NCBI RefSeq assembly: GCF_030246845.1
Contig: NZ_CP126889.1
Location: 992,001-1,056,000 of the forward strand
Direction of reading: 5' to 3'
DNA length: 64,000 nt
Source of the DNA: Enhydrobacter sp.
Lineage (GTDB): Bacteria; Pseudomonadota; Alphaproteobacteria; Reyranellales; Reyranellaceae
Of the stretch, positions 51,574 through 60,173 are shown piece after piece. How positions within the stretch are numbered: the first letter of the stretch is position 1; each line of letters begins with the position of its first letter. The position numbers and the translations under genes are program-made. The notes beneath the pieces were generated by a model. It did no database searches. It had not been told where the DNA came from and saw only the letters and a list, made by a program, of their open reading frames with translations.

Positions 51574-52072
51574 AGGGATTCTGTCCCCAAGCGCCACAAA
51601 TTATGCGCAGTTAGACCTGCCGTACGGCTGCTAATTTGGAGAGAATCTTGAACGGAACTCAGCCTCGCACAGTCCCTAGACCGACAAGCCTGGTCCTGGC
51701 GGCCAAATAATTTGAGGACCGGTTTAGCTAAGCTGGGCTTCGATCTCCCAAGTAACATGTCGATCGCCGGGGCGAAGTTTACCTGCGCCGCGGTCGGTAA
51801 CGTCGTAAGTCTCCCGTCGCCGGACTGGTTGTGCAGGGCCGCCACCCCGATCGTCAGAGAGCAATCCCACGATCGCCACGACTGACAGCCGGTCAAATGC
51901 GCCGGTCAACACCGGCTCGCCGCGAACGACCTGCACCCAAGCCATTTCGCGCAGGCTCGACACGGTTCAGATCGGCCCAGGTTCGCCGCCGTAGCGACAA
52001 CCAGCAGGGAGGCCCTACTGCGGCGAGCGTAGCGGCGGCGGTCCCCTGCCTTTATCGGTGGATGCGATCGGC
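51574..52072. other. Gap of ~500 bp with a winged-helix-like fragment on the minus strand
   Basis: No convincing intact gene. On the minus strand 51724-51963 encodes 79 residues including VLTGAFDRLSVVAIVGLLSDDR...RRRETYDVTDRGAGKL, which resembles the helix and wing of a PadR/MarR-like winged-helix domain, but it lacks a clear start and the rest of the domain. It may be a decayed regulator located between the GHKL operon and the AbiH gene. Confidence 0.35.
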
Positions 52073-52957
52073 CTAGACCTCGGGCAACGACCAAAAGGTG
52101 GCCCTCTTGGCGGAAGCGATCTTGATAAATTGCTGTCGCACGGCTGTCGGCTCCCCGTGGAAGCTGATCCGCCATGCTGCATTGGGACTAACATTCGATG
52201 CGATTGCTTGCAGGTAAGGCAGATCGACATCTGAGAGCGAGTGACCGAGCACCCGAATGTCGTCCACATCATGAAGACTCGCGAACCTCGCAGCGTTCTC
52301 AGCAATGATGTTAGCGGTTGGCTTAAAGGTCTTCTTGAAATAGCTATCGATGATGAGAGCGCCACCGATGACCCTGGTATCGTCCCGTTCCAGATCTAGC
52401 TGCGCGTACTGCGTTTCAGCAGTGCTAGGGAGCCAAGCGTGGCCCAGTACCAACGGTTCTGCTCCGCCCACTACACCGTGAATGTGCCAAACTCTGTCAT
52501 TCGGCACGCCGTATAGTTCTTGCAGCGTTCGAGTGTAGTTGAAGTTGATAAACCGAGCGAGGGGGTCGATTCGGGCCCGGGGCACCTCCTCCAAGCCATA
52601 CGGGAGAGCGATCTGACCCACCCAGTCCGTGAAAGCCGCTAGTAGGCCTTTGGACAAGCCTTCCACGGCGCGGTCGAGTTCGTATTCGTAGTCGTGGTGG
52701 TAAGCATCGCTCCAATCATCGGCGCTATATGGCACAATGAAGTGCTCGAGATCCTGGACAAGCATCTCGACATCGAAATGCGCCAACTCTTCCTCGAAGT
52801 GGTGCCAGAAGTGCTCATCGTACGTCGCAAAATAGTTGTCTAGTAGCCTGCGCACTTCCCGATGGTTGCAACTTAGGAACTCTCCGAAGTCGACGTAGCT
52901 GGTTGCCATCTTGTGATGCCGATCAAAGCCGTTTCCGATCACATATAGGATTGTCAT
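52073..52957 (-). CDS. AbiH family abortive-infection protein
   Basis: A 294-residue protein with the AbiH pattern: MTILYVIGNGFDRHHKMATSYVDFGEFL at the N-terminus, FINFNYTRTLQELYG and VWHIHGVVGG in the middle, and IRVLGHSLSDVDLPYL towards the end. The fold resembles SIR2-like nucleotide-binding domains, and lactococcal AbiH gives phage resistance. The start at 52957 matches the family N-terminus; an ATG at 52990 adds 11 residues. It stands alone on the minus strand in the defence part of the island. Confidence 0.8.
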   Translation of the reverse strand: MTILYVIGNGFDRHHKMATSYVDFGEFLSCNHREVRRLLDNYFATYDEHFWHHFEEELAHFDVEMLVQDLEHFIVPYSADDWSDAYHHDYEYELDRAVEGLSKGLLAAFTDWVGQIALPYGLEEVPRARIDPLARFINFNYTRTLQELYGVPNDRVWHIHGVVGGAEPLVLGHAWLPSTAETQYAQLDLERDDTRVIGGALIIDSYFKKTFKPTANIIAENAARFASLHDVDDIRVLGHSLSDVDLPYLQAIASNVSPNAAWRISFHGEPTAVRQQFIKIASAKRATFWSLPEV

Positions 52958-53036
52958 TGAGCGTTCTTCTTCAAGCACCCAGTTGGCCATGCGCGCCGAC
53001 TAGCCTTTCCCAGTCTGGCGCGAAGGTCAGTGATAC

Positions 53037-53432
53037 TCAGATTGCGGCGTCCCTTCCATCCGACATTTCGTCGATCAGCCTCAGCATCTGAAGTAGCAGA
53101 GCCCTTGTGTCAGCGAAGCGCTTTGCCATCAAGATTTCGCGGCGGCCTGAAGCTTCAAGCAGCGCTTCGAGCACGCAATCCGAATGCCGCACCAGCTGCA
53201 CCAAGTGATGGCCGCGCGGTGCGTTCTTGGCCTCGAACCAGTTCTTGACCGCACGCTGATTGGCCTGGGTGACTGACACCACCATCTTTATCGAAGCGTG
53301 CGTCCGACCGTATTGCTGGTGAAGCGCGTCGGCGATCGTGCGGGAGAATCCCACACTAGTAAGAGGTGCCGTCTCGGGAAAGTTCCTTCCGGAACCGGAC
53401 CGAAAGTTTCGGTCGCTCTTTGGAAGTGACAT
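53037..53432 (-). CDS. Putative DNA-binding protein, divergent from serine recombinase
   Basis: A 131-residue protein: SVGFSRTIADALHQQYGRTHASIKMVVSVTQANQRAVKNWFEAKNAPRGHHLVQLVRHSDCVLEALLEASGR. The TQANQRAVKNWFEAKNAP stretch has helix-turn-helix character (an XRE-like 'A..VkNW..G...P' recognition region). Such genes are recurrent beside recombinase/ParB modules in alphaproteobacterial islands, to my knowledge without assigned function. GAGGGA precedes the ATG. It could repress the adjacent recombinase operon. Confidence 0.6.
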   Translation of the reverse strand: MSLPKSDRNFRSGSGRNFPETAPLTSVGFSRTIADALHQQYGRTHASIKMVVSVTQANQRAVKNWFEAKNAPRGHHLVQLVRHSDCVLEALLEASGRREILMAKRFADTRALLLQMLRLIDEMSDGRDAAI

Positions 53433-53502
53433 GCGTCGTCCCTCGCAGGTTAGCTACCGCCTTGTCTCTCCTCACATTTTGAGCACTACGAGTGGGTCTT
53501 TG

Positions 53503-55077
53503 GTGGTGCGTAGGCGCAACTCTCAGCTACCTCGCGCAGGCAAGCGGTCCGGCAGGGAAGGCCGGGCCGCGCAGTACGTACGCATGTCCACGGAGCATCA
53601 GAAATACTCGACGTCGAACCAGGCCGATGTGATCGCAAAGTATGCTGCCACGCACGGCTTCACGATCTGCCGGACCTACGCAGACGACGGCAAGAGCGGA
53701 TTGCGCGTTGAGGGCCGAGACGCGCTTCAGCAGCTGATTGCCGATGTCCAGTCGGGCGACGCCGACTTCGAGGCGATCCTTGTATATGACGTGAGTCGCT
53801 GGGGCCGCTTCCAGAACGCAGACGAGAGCGCGCACTACGAGTTCATCTGCAAGGAGGCCGGCATCGCCGTCCACTACTGCGCGGAGCAGTTCTCCAACGA
53901 CGGCAGCCTCTCCGCCACGCTCATCAAAAGCCTGAAACGGGCCATGGCGGGCGAGTACAGCCGCGAGCTCTCAGCCAAGGTATTCGCCGGTCAGTGCCGC
54001 CTCGTGTCGCTTGGGTATCGTCAGGGCGGAGCACCGGGCTACGGGTTGCGAAGGAAGCTCATTGACGAGCACCACAACACTAAATCCCTGCTGCGACGCG
54101 GCGAGCGCAAGAGCTTGCAAACGGACAGGGTCATCCTCATGCCAGGACCGCCGGAGGAGGTCGAGGTCGTGCGCAGGATCTTTCAGCTGTTCACGGTTGC
54201 CGGGCGCTCGGAGGTCGAGATCGCGGAAAGCCTCAATGCCCAAGGCCTGACGACTGACCTCGGCAGGCAATGGACGCGCGGTGTCGTGCATCAGATTCTG
54301 ACCAACGAGAAGTACATAGGGAATAACGTCTACAACCGGATATCATTCAAGCTGAAGCAGACGCGCATCCGCAATCCAGAGGATATGTGGATTCGGGCCG
54401 AACGAGCGTTCGAGGCAGTGGTTGACCCTGCCGTATTCAGAGCGGCACGCAGCATCATCGAAGAGCGCAGCCGGCAGCTGACCGACGAAGAGATGCTCCA
54501 GTTGCTCAGCAGCACCTTCTCGAAAGAGCGCATGCTGTCGTCGCTGATCATCGACGAAGCGGACGGGATGCCGTCCAGCTCCGCATATAGGCAACGGTTT
54601 GGCAGCCTCGTACGCGCCTATCGGCTGGTCGGCTACGTGCCGGGACGAGACTACACTTATATTGAAACAAACCGGGCACTGCGAACGGTCTACAGCGATG
54701 TCATTGCGCAGACGATGGCCACGATCGAGGCGATGGGCAGCCTCGTGCTGCGCGATCCCGAAACCGATCTGCTGAGGATCAACGACGAGTTCAATGCCTC
54801 GATCGTGATCGCTCGCTGCCAGCAAACGGGCGCTGGCGCCTTGCGCTGGAAGGTTCGCTTCGATGCAGGGCTCAACCCGGACATCACCCTGGTCGTGCGA
54901 ATGGCTCCGTCAAACGAAGCAATACAGGACCATTACCTGCTCCCGAGGATCGACTTTCAGCAATCCATGCTGCGCCTGCGAGAAGACAACGGCGTTTTCC
55001 TTGACGCTTATCGCTTCGATTCACTCGATGCCCTGGCGGTGCTGAGCCAGAGAATCCAGATAGAGGAGGCTGCATGA
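53503..55077 (+). CDS. Large serine recombinase (resolvase/invertase N-terminal plus recombinase domain)
   Basis: About 524 residues. The N-terminal resolvase domain starts RAAQYVRMSTEHQKYSTSNQADVIAKYA with the nucleophilic Ser after VRM. The catalytic region continues ILVYDVSRWGRFQN, a departure from the usual DRLSR but with the Arg kept. The recombinase domain follows (APGYGLRR; LTTDLGRQWTRGVVHQILTNEKYIGNNVYNR). The C-terminus has no obvious zinc ribbon. Start uncertain: GTG 53503 or 53506, or ATG 53431, which has GGAAG upstream but overlaps the divergent gene. Its stop overlaps the ParB-like start by 4 bp. Confidence 0.82.
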   Translation: MVRRRNSQLPRAGKRSGREGRAAQYVRMSTEHQKYSTSNQADVIAKYAATHGFTICRTYADDGKSGLRVEGRDALQQLIADVQSGDADFEAILVYDVSRWGRFQNADESAHYEFICKEAGIAVHYCAEQFSNDGSLSATLIKSLKRAMAGEYSRELSAKVFAGQCRLVSLGYRQGGAPGYGLRRKLIDEHHNTKSLLRRGERKSLQTDRVILMPGPPEEVEVVRRIFQLFTVAGRSEVEIAESLNAQGLTTDLGRQWTRGVVHQILTNEKYIGNNVYNRISFKLKQTRIRNPEDMWIRAERAFEAVVDPAVFRAARSIIEERSRQLTDEEMLQLLSSTFSKERMLSSLIIDEADGMPSSSAYRQRFGSLVRAYRLVGYVPGRDYTYIETNRALRTVYSDVIAQTMATIEAMGSLVLRDPETDLLRINDEFNASIVIARCQQTGAGALRWKVRFDAGLNPDITLVVRMAPSNEAIQDHYLLPRIDFQQSMLRLREDNGVFLDAYRFDSLDALAVLSQRIQIEEAA

Positions 55078-55946
55078 CTGATGACGTTCCGGAGATCCGG
55101 CATCTGCCGATCGCTTCGATCACGGTTCTCAATCCCCGTTCGCGCAATCGCCGCGTGTTCAACGAACTGGTGGCAAGCATCTCCAAGCTGGGCCTGAAGA
55201 AGCCCATCACTGTCAGCCGCTCGGGCGCTGAAACCTACCACCTCGTATGTGGCCAAGGCCGCCTGGAGGCCTTCGCAGCCTTGGGCCAAACCCATATCCC
55301 GGCCGTCGTCATCGACGCATCGAAGGAAGATTGCTACCTGATGAGTCTCATCGAGAACATCGCACGGCGCAATCACACGCCCCTCGAGCTGATGCAGGAG
55401 ATCGGCCGGCTGAAGAAGCGCGGGTACACGACCGCCCAAATCGCGGAAAAGACAGGCTTCAGCCAGGAATATGCATACGCGATCTGCTACCTGCTCGACC
55501 ACGGCGAAGAGCGGTTGCTCGCGGCCGTCGATCGCGGCGTGCTTCCCGCCTCAATCGCAATGGAAATCGCGCGTGCCAAGGATGGCGACGTCCAGGATGC
55601 ACTGGCCGAGGCGTACGAGAAAGGCACACTGCCCGGAAATCAGATAATTGCGATCCGCCGGATCATCGACCAACGGAATGCGATCGGCAAAGGCGTCCAT
55701 AGCATCGCGCAGAGCCACCAGAAGCCGACGAAGAAAGTTACGGCAGTCTCGCTCGTGCGGGCTTACCGGAAAGAAACACAACGGCAGGCGTTGCTGGTCA
55801 AGAAGGCAACGCTAACCCAAGGCCGTCTTGTCTTCATCGTCTCGGCCCTGAGAAAGCTTCTGCAAGAAGACTCATTCATAACCGTACTTAAGGCGGAAGG
55901 GCTTCATACCTTGCCTCGACCACTGGCCCAGCGCCTCGGTCACTAG
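55074..55946 (+). CDS. ParB/RepB-like protein (first of two)
   Basis: A 290-residue protein with a ParB N-terminal nuclease-like domain: PIASITVLNPRSRNRRVFNELVASISKLGLKKPITV, the C-motif YHLVCGQGRLEAFAALG and NIARRNHTPLELMQEI, then an HTH (YTTAQIAEKTGFSQEYAYAICYLL). The tail resembles plasmid RepB partition proteins. It is coupled to the recombinase by a 4-bp overlap and no ParA gene is present. Its role with a recombinase is not the usual partition function; DNA-site recognition for integration or excision is one possibility. Confidence 0.8.
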   Translation: MTDDVPEIRHLPIASITVLNPRSRNRRVFNELVASISKLGLKKPITVSRSGAETYHLVCGQGRLEAFAALGQTHIPAVVIDASKEDCYLMSLIENIARRNHTPLELMQEIGRLKKRGYTTAQIAEKTGFSQEYAYAICYLLDHGEERLLAAVDRGVLPASIAMEIARAKDGDVQDALAEAYEKGTLPGNQIIAIRRIIDQRNAIGKGVHSIAQSHQKPTKKVTAVSLVRAYRKETQRQALLVKKATLTQGRLVFIVSALRKLLQEDSFITVLKAEGLHTLPRPLAQRLGH

Positions 55947-55956
55947 GGAGGCCGAC

Positions 55957-56865
55957 ATGCAACTCAACGACGTTCGCATCGCTTTTGAGAAGCGCATTGC
56001 AGTGCTTTCGATCGACGCAGTCCTGCCCGCGCGGCGCGTTCCGGACAACGTCAGGAAGTCTGTGAAGTATAGAAAAATCGCCCGATCGATCAGTGAGATC
56101 GGCATTGTCGAGCCGATCGTCGTCGCGCCTCTCAATGTCGAGAGCGGCCAGCATGTCATCCTTGACGGGCATATACGCTTCGAGGTCCTGAAAGGTGTTG
56201 GCGCACAAGAAGTGAAATGCCTCATCGCAAGTGACGACGAGGGTTTCACATACAACAAGCGTGTGAACCGGCTGTCGACGATTCAGGAGCACTACATGCT
56301 GATGCGTGCCCTGGATCGTGGCGTTTCCGAAGAGAGACTGGCGAAATCGCTCGATGTCGACGTCAAGCACCTGCGTAAGCGGCGGACAATGCTCGACGGC
56401 ATTGCTCCGGAAGTGATCGAGCTGCTCAAGGACCGGACGGTCAGTCCAATCACGTTCGAGGCGCTCCGAAAGATGAAGCCGATGCGGCAGATAGCGGCGG
56501 TCGAGCTGATGGAGTCCGCCGCGAATTTCTCGAGCAGCTATGCCAAGGCTATCCTGGCAGCCACAAGACAGGCAGACCTAGCCAAGCCGGACAAGCCGAA
56601 GGCCGTCCACGGCATGACCCCGGAGCAAATGTCCCGGATGGAGCGGGAAATGGAGGCTCTTCAACAAGAGTTCAAGGCGGTCGAAGCCACCTACGGCGAC
56701 GATGTCCTGCTGCTGGTGATCGCGACTGGATATCTTTCGAAGCTCGTTGGAAACCGGAAGGTGGAGCGGTACCTGTCCCACAATCAACCTGAAATCCTCA
56801 GCGAGTTCCGGTCCATCATTACGGCGGCGGCGCCGGAGCGGCTGAGCGCAACGGCCCCTATATAG
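55957..56865 (+). CDS. ParB/RepB-like protein (second of two)
   Basis: A 302-residue protein: IDAVLPARRVPDNVRKSVKYRKIARSISEIGIVEPIVVAPL, HVILDGHIRFEVLKGVG, NRLSTIQEHYMLMRALDRGVSEERLAKSLDVDVKHLRKRRTML and a RepB C-terminal-type region (VELMESAANFSSSYAKAILAATR). It is distantly related to the preceding gene and starts 10 bp after it with GGGAGG at the ribosome site. The recombinase-ParB-RepB order looks like a conserved mobile module. Confidence 0.8.
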   Translation: MQLNDVRIAFEKRIAVLSIDAVLPARRVPDNVRKSVKYRKIARSISEIGIVEPIVVAPLNVESGQHVILDGHIRFEVLKGVGAQEVKCLIASDDEGFTYNKRVNRLSTIQEHYMLMRALDRGVSEERLAKSLDVDVKHLRKRRTMLDGIAPEVIELLKDRTVSPITFEALRKMKPMRQIAAVELMESAANFSSSYAKAILAATRQADLAKPDKPKAVHGMTPEQMSRMEREMEALQQEFKAVEATYGDDVLLLVIATGYLSKLVGNRKVERYLSHNQPEILSEFRSIITAAAPERLSATAPI

Positions 56866-56902
56866 AGGTCGAAAGGAGCGCGCCCTAGACGGGGTGGCGG
56901 TG

Positions 56903-58507
56903 TCAGGCCGACCGGTATCCCGCCCAGCTCATGCTAGCCTGGTCAGTCACGAGATCGGCCAGCATCCAGGAGCGCGGTTGCCTTCCGGCGATGATTGCCT
57001 CGACGATATCTGGCGCCAGGAACGCGAGCGGCAAGTGCCGCTGAACGTAGCTCACCCGGCAACCTTCAAGTCGGGCCAGATCATATGCCGACCGGGCCGT
57101 TGCAGCTTCAAGAAGCTCGCGCCAATGGTTGGCGCGCGCCACAGCGCGCAAGAGGGCGCGGTCGAAGTGGCTCTCCTCAGGGCCACGCCCGTCCAGGGTA
57201 ACGATCGACTTGCCGCCCGCAGTAACCTTTATGGCGACAGGAAGCTTGATCACTCGCTCGCCTCCTGCCGGGCCACTGCCTGGGACCGTGTCGGCGAGCG
57301 CCCCATCCGCATCATCCGATAGACAAATCTCGATCTCACGCTCTCGGACGACGACATTGGCAACAAGCATCCGCAATCGTTCGGCACGGTCTGCGAGCGC
57401 ACTCGACTTCCATCTCTTCTGCTCGGTCGGAGACAAGCGGCGGATGACTTCTTCTTCCACAAGCCGTTCGACGGCTTCCGCTGGAACACGCGTCACCGAT
57501 CCGATGGAGCCCTTTGCCGGATCAAGCAACCCTTGGCTCACGTAGTACCTGTACTGCTGGCCGTTGGCCTTGCGGGTGTAGGTCGGGATCATGGGATTGC
57601 CGGCTTCATCTCTCAGCCGGCCCGCCAGAAGGTGCGTGACCCTCTCCGCCCGGGCACGGAGATGCTGCGATCGGTTCGCCGCCAGGGTCCGCTGTACTTC
57701 GTCCCATAGCTCGGCCGGCACGATCGCCGGATGTTGGCCGGGATAGGCCTGCCCCTTGTGGGTAATCTCACCCGGGTAGAGCCTGTTCCGCAGCAGATGA
57801 TAGAGGGCGCCCCGCCCGAACGGCTGCCCACCATGCTGCCTGCTGCGCCGGGATACCGTGACCTTACTGACGAAGCCGTTGCCACGCAGGTTCATGGCCA
57901 GCGACCGCACGCAGCCCAGTTCCAGATACCGCCGGTAGATCAGCCGGACAGTGTCGGCATCTTGTTCATTCACGACGAGCTGGCGATCCTTGATCTCGTA
58001 GCCGAGCGGCGGCGTGCCGCCCATCCACATTCCTTTGCGCTTGGAGGCCGCGATCTTGTCGCGGATGCGCTCGCCCGTGACCTCGCGCTCGAACTGGGCG
58101 AATGACAGCAGCACATTCAGGGTCAGGCGGCCCATCGAGGTCGTGGTATTGAACTGCTGGGTGACCGACACGAACGACGCGCCGTGGGTGTCCAGCACTT
58201 CGACGATCTTGGCGAAATCCGCCAACGACCGGGTCAGACGGTCGACCTTGTAGACGACCACGACATCGACCAGTCCCTGCTTCACCTCTGCCATGAGCCG
58301 CTGAAGGCCCGGCCGGTCTATGTTGCCGCCAGAGAAGCCGCCATCGTCATAGGCGCCCTTCACCAGCTTCCAGCCTTCGTGCGCCTGACTCTTTATATAG
58401 GCCTCGCAAGCCTCCCGCTGCGCGTCCAGGGAATTGAACGCCTGATCGAGCCCCTCCTCGGTCGACTTGCGGGTATAGATGGCGCAGCGGCGGGCGACGG
58501 GCTTCAT
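56903..58507 (-). CDS. Recombinase family protein (second serine recombinase)
   Basis: About 534 residues. The resolvase domain begins RRCAIYTRKSTEEGLDQAFNSLDAQREAC with nucleophile Ser15. It continues KVDRLTRSLADFAKIVEVLD and the recombinase domain GTPPLGYEIKDRQLVVNEQDADTVRLIYRRYLELG ... GRGALYHLLRNRLYPGEITHKG. The C-terminal coiled/zinc region includes TYTRKANGQQYRYYVSQGLL. ATG 58507 overlaps the DUF2924 stop by 4 bp. It faces the RepB-like gene tail to tail. Confidence 0.85.
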   Translation of the reverse strand: MKPVARRCAIYTRKSTEEGLDQAFNSLDAQREACEAYIKSQAHEGWKLVKGAYDDGGFSGGNIDRPGLQRLMAEVKQGLVDVVVVYKVDRLTRSLADFAKIVEVLDTHGASFVSVTQQFNTTTSMGRLTLNVLLSFAQFEREVTGERIRDKIAASKRKGMWMGGTPPLGYEIKDRQLVVNEQDADTVRLIYRRYLELGCVRSLAMNLRGNGFVSKVTVSRRSRQHGGQPFGRGALYHLLRNRLYPGEITHKGQAYPGQHPAIVPAELWDEVQRTLAANRSQHLRARAERVTHLLAGRLRDEAGNPMIPTYTRKANGQQYRYYVSQGLLDPAKGSIGSVTRVPAEAVERLVEEEVIRRLSPTEQKRWKSSALADRAERLRMLVANVVVREREIEICLSDDADGALADTVPGSGPAGGERVIKLPVAIKVTAGGKSIVTLDGRGPEESHFDRALLRAVARANHWRELLEAATARSAYDLARLEGCRVSYVQRHLPLAFLAPDIVEAIIAGRQPRSWMLADLVTDQASMSWAGYRSA

Positions 58508-58950
58508 CGCCGACTCTCCCGGACGCCGAAGAACACCGGTCCGGACCACTTGGTGCCGGTGATCAGGGTGGCGATCTCGGACAGGGACTTGTAGCGCTGC
58601 CCCTTGTACTCGAAGCCCTCGTCCATCACGCCGACCCGGTGGGTCACGCCCTTCCATTCCCGGGTCAGCATCGTGCCGGGCTTCAATCCATAGTTCGGCA
58701 CGGGCGTGTAGGCCGGATCGGCCGTGAAGGCCTTGTGCAGCTCTCGCAGCCGCCGCTTGGTTTCCGGCTTGAGGCCCCCATAGGCCCGGACCTGTAGCGC
58801 GTAGGCGATCCGGCGGCGCATCAGGTCCGCGCTTCGATGGTCTGGAACGGGGCCGAGGCGCTCAGCCCAGTACCGTCGCAGCTCCTGGAGATTGAGGCTG
58901 TCCAGTCGGGCAATCTCAGCCTCCAGGGCGGGATCGGGTGTAATTGGCAC
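58504..58950 (-). CDS. DUF2924 domain-containing protein
   Basis: A 148-residue protein: LDSLNLQELRRYWAERLGPVPDHRSADLMRRRIAYALQVRAYGGL, then PGTMLTREWKGVTHRVGVMDEGFEYKGQRYKSLSEIATLITGTKWSGPVFFGV. This is the full DUF2924 domain, commonly encoded directly before recombinase genes of this type. The C-terminal half (EWKGxxHxVxVxxxGFxYxGxxYxSLSxIAxxITGxxWSGPxFFG) is likely DNA binding and may guide the recombinase. Confidence 0.85.
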   Translation of the reverse strand: MPITPDPALEAEIARLDSLNLQELRRYWAERLGPVPDHRSADLMRRRIAYALQVRAYGGLKPETKRRLRELHKAFTADPAYTPVPNYGLKPGTMLTREWKGVTHRVGVMDEGFEYKGQRYKSLSEIATLITGTKWSGPVFFGVRESRR

Positions 58951-58960
58951 TGCGGCCTCG

Positions 58961-59224
58961 TCACCCGGCGATGCGATAGACCCGCTCGGCTCCCTCCTCT
59001 TTGCTGGCGGTGATCTTGAGGCCCTGCTTCTTCTTCAGGCTGCCCGACATGGCGCCGCGGACGCTGTGCGCCTGCCAGTCCAGGGCCTTGGAGAGTTGGG
59101 CGATGGTGGCGCCCTCGGGGCGCTGCAGCATCGCCTGCAGCTGGCCGAGCTTGGACGTCGGGCGGGCGGCGCCCGCGGTTTTCGATGCTGCCTTCTTGGC
59201 GGTACGGCTCTTTGGCTTGCTCAT
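58961..59224 (-). CDS. DUF3489 domain-containing protein
   Basis: An 87-residue protein with a basic Lys/Ala-rich N-terminus, then TSKLGQLQAMLQRPEGATIAQLSKALDWQAHSVRGAMSGSLKKKQGLKITASKEEGAERVYRI, the winged-helix-like DUF3489 domain. The ATG at 59224 has GGAG 6 bp upstream; the frame extends to 59296. It is the first gene of the DUF3489-DUF2924-recombinase operon, a recurrent mobile module in alphaproteobacteria. Confidence 0.82.
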   Translation of the reverse strand: MSKPKSRTAKKAASKTAGAARPTSKLGQLQAMLQRPEGATIAQLSKALDWQAHSVRGAMSGSLKKKQGLKITASKEEGAERVYRIAG

Positions 59225-59325
59225 GATCTGCTCCGTGCGTTGCATTACCGGCCTTTGCCGGCGACGCATGCACGCTTCCTTCGGGCACTCGCTCAAGCCG
59301 AATGACGGATCATGGCATTGCGATC

Positions 59326-59370
59326 ATTGCTACAATTGAGCAATTCGATGGCTTGCCGCACGGGCGGCAA
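59326..59370. promoter_or_regulatory. Two inverted repeats between divergent DUF3489 and UDG-like genes
   Basis: ATTGCT-7-AGCAAT (59326-59344) and TTGCCGC-4-GCGGCAA (59353-59370) are both perfect. They lie upstream of the UDG-like ATG (59394) and of the DUF3489 operon. They are candidate operators or a recombinase recognition region. Confidence 0.4.
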
Positions 59371-59393
59371 AACGGCCTAACTTTGCGGCTTTT

Positions 59394-60173
59394 ATGACAA
59401 CCGCCGCTTCTCCCAGCAACAAAACCGCCAAGATCGCTGAGCTCGTGCAGTTGCGGCGTCAGCCGAATGCCGGCACCCGCCAAGACGGCTATTCGCGGGA
59501 CTATCGGCGGATTGAGGAGTTCCACGACGGTTTCTATGACCAGCATGGCTGGCTCAGCCCATGGACGGTGTCGGCATGCAACGTCGACAGCGAGCTGATG
59601 ATCGTCGGGCAGGACTGGGCGTCGGAAGACTTCCTTTCAAAAGAGCCCGATTCCCGGATGCGCGCGCTTGGGCACGATCCGGCGCTGGCGACCAACCGGA
59701 ACCTCAAGCGCCTACTACATGAAGCGTTCGGCCGGGGGTTCGAGAGTACCTTTGCTACCAACGCCTTCGTCTTCGCGAAGCCTGGTGGCATGAACACCCG
59801 TCTCCCAGCGGCAGACGTCGCCCTGAGCGCCAACCGGTTTACCTTGCGGGAGATCGGGATCATTCGGCCAAAGATGGTAATCTGCCTGGGCATGGGCACA
59901 TTCAACGGCCTTCGGGCTGCACTGAACTGCCGGCCAGTGACGTTGCAGGAGATCAACTACGCCGGCCCTGCGCTGGTCCACCATGGAAGTGAGATTCACG
60001 GCGTGCCTCATGTCGGCGCCCGCGGATTGAGCGCCACCGGCGGCTACGACCGATCGCTTGCAATCTGGAAAATGCTCGCGGCCAGGCTGGACCGGTCCTC
60101 CTTTCATTCGGCCACATCTTTGAGCAGCGAATGGATCAAGACGGAGACCATATCGGACTCATCGGGCGCCTGA
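59394..60173 (+). CDS. Uracil-DNA glycosylase-fold family protein
   Basis: A 259-residue protein resembling the uracil-DNA glycosylase superfamily: ELMIVGQDWASEDFL in the place of motif A (GQDPY-like), STFATNAFVFAKPGG, PKMVICLGMGTFNGLR and the C-terminal GVPHVGARGLSATGGYDRSLAIW, equivalent to the motif B/His region. The usual Asp-Pro-Tyr after GQ is replaced by Asp-Trp-Ala. In a defence-rich island it could be a base glycosylase acting on modified or uracil-containing phage DNA, but that is inference. Confidence 0.6.
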   Translation: MTTAASPSNKTAKIAELVQLRRQPNAGTRQDGYSRDYRRIEEFHDGFYDQHGWLSPWTVSACNVDSELMIVGQDWASEDFLSKEPDSRMRALGHDPALATNRNLKRLLHEAFGRGFESTFATNAFVFAKPGGMNTRLPAADVALSANRFTLREIGIIRPKMVICLGMGTFNGLRAALNCRPVTLQEINYAGPALVHHGSEIHGVPHVGARGLSATGGYDRSLAIWKMLAARLDRSSFHSATSLSSEWIKTETISDSSGA

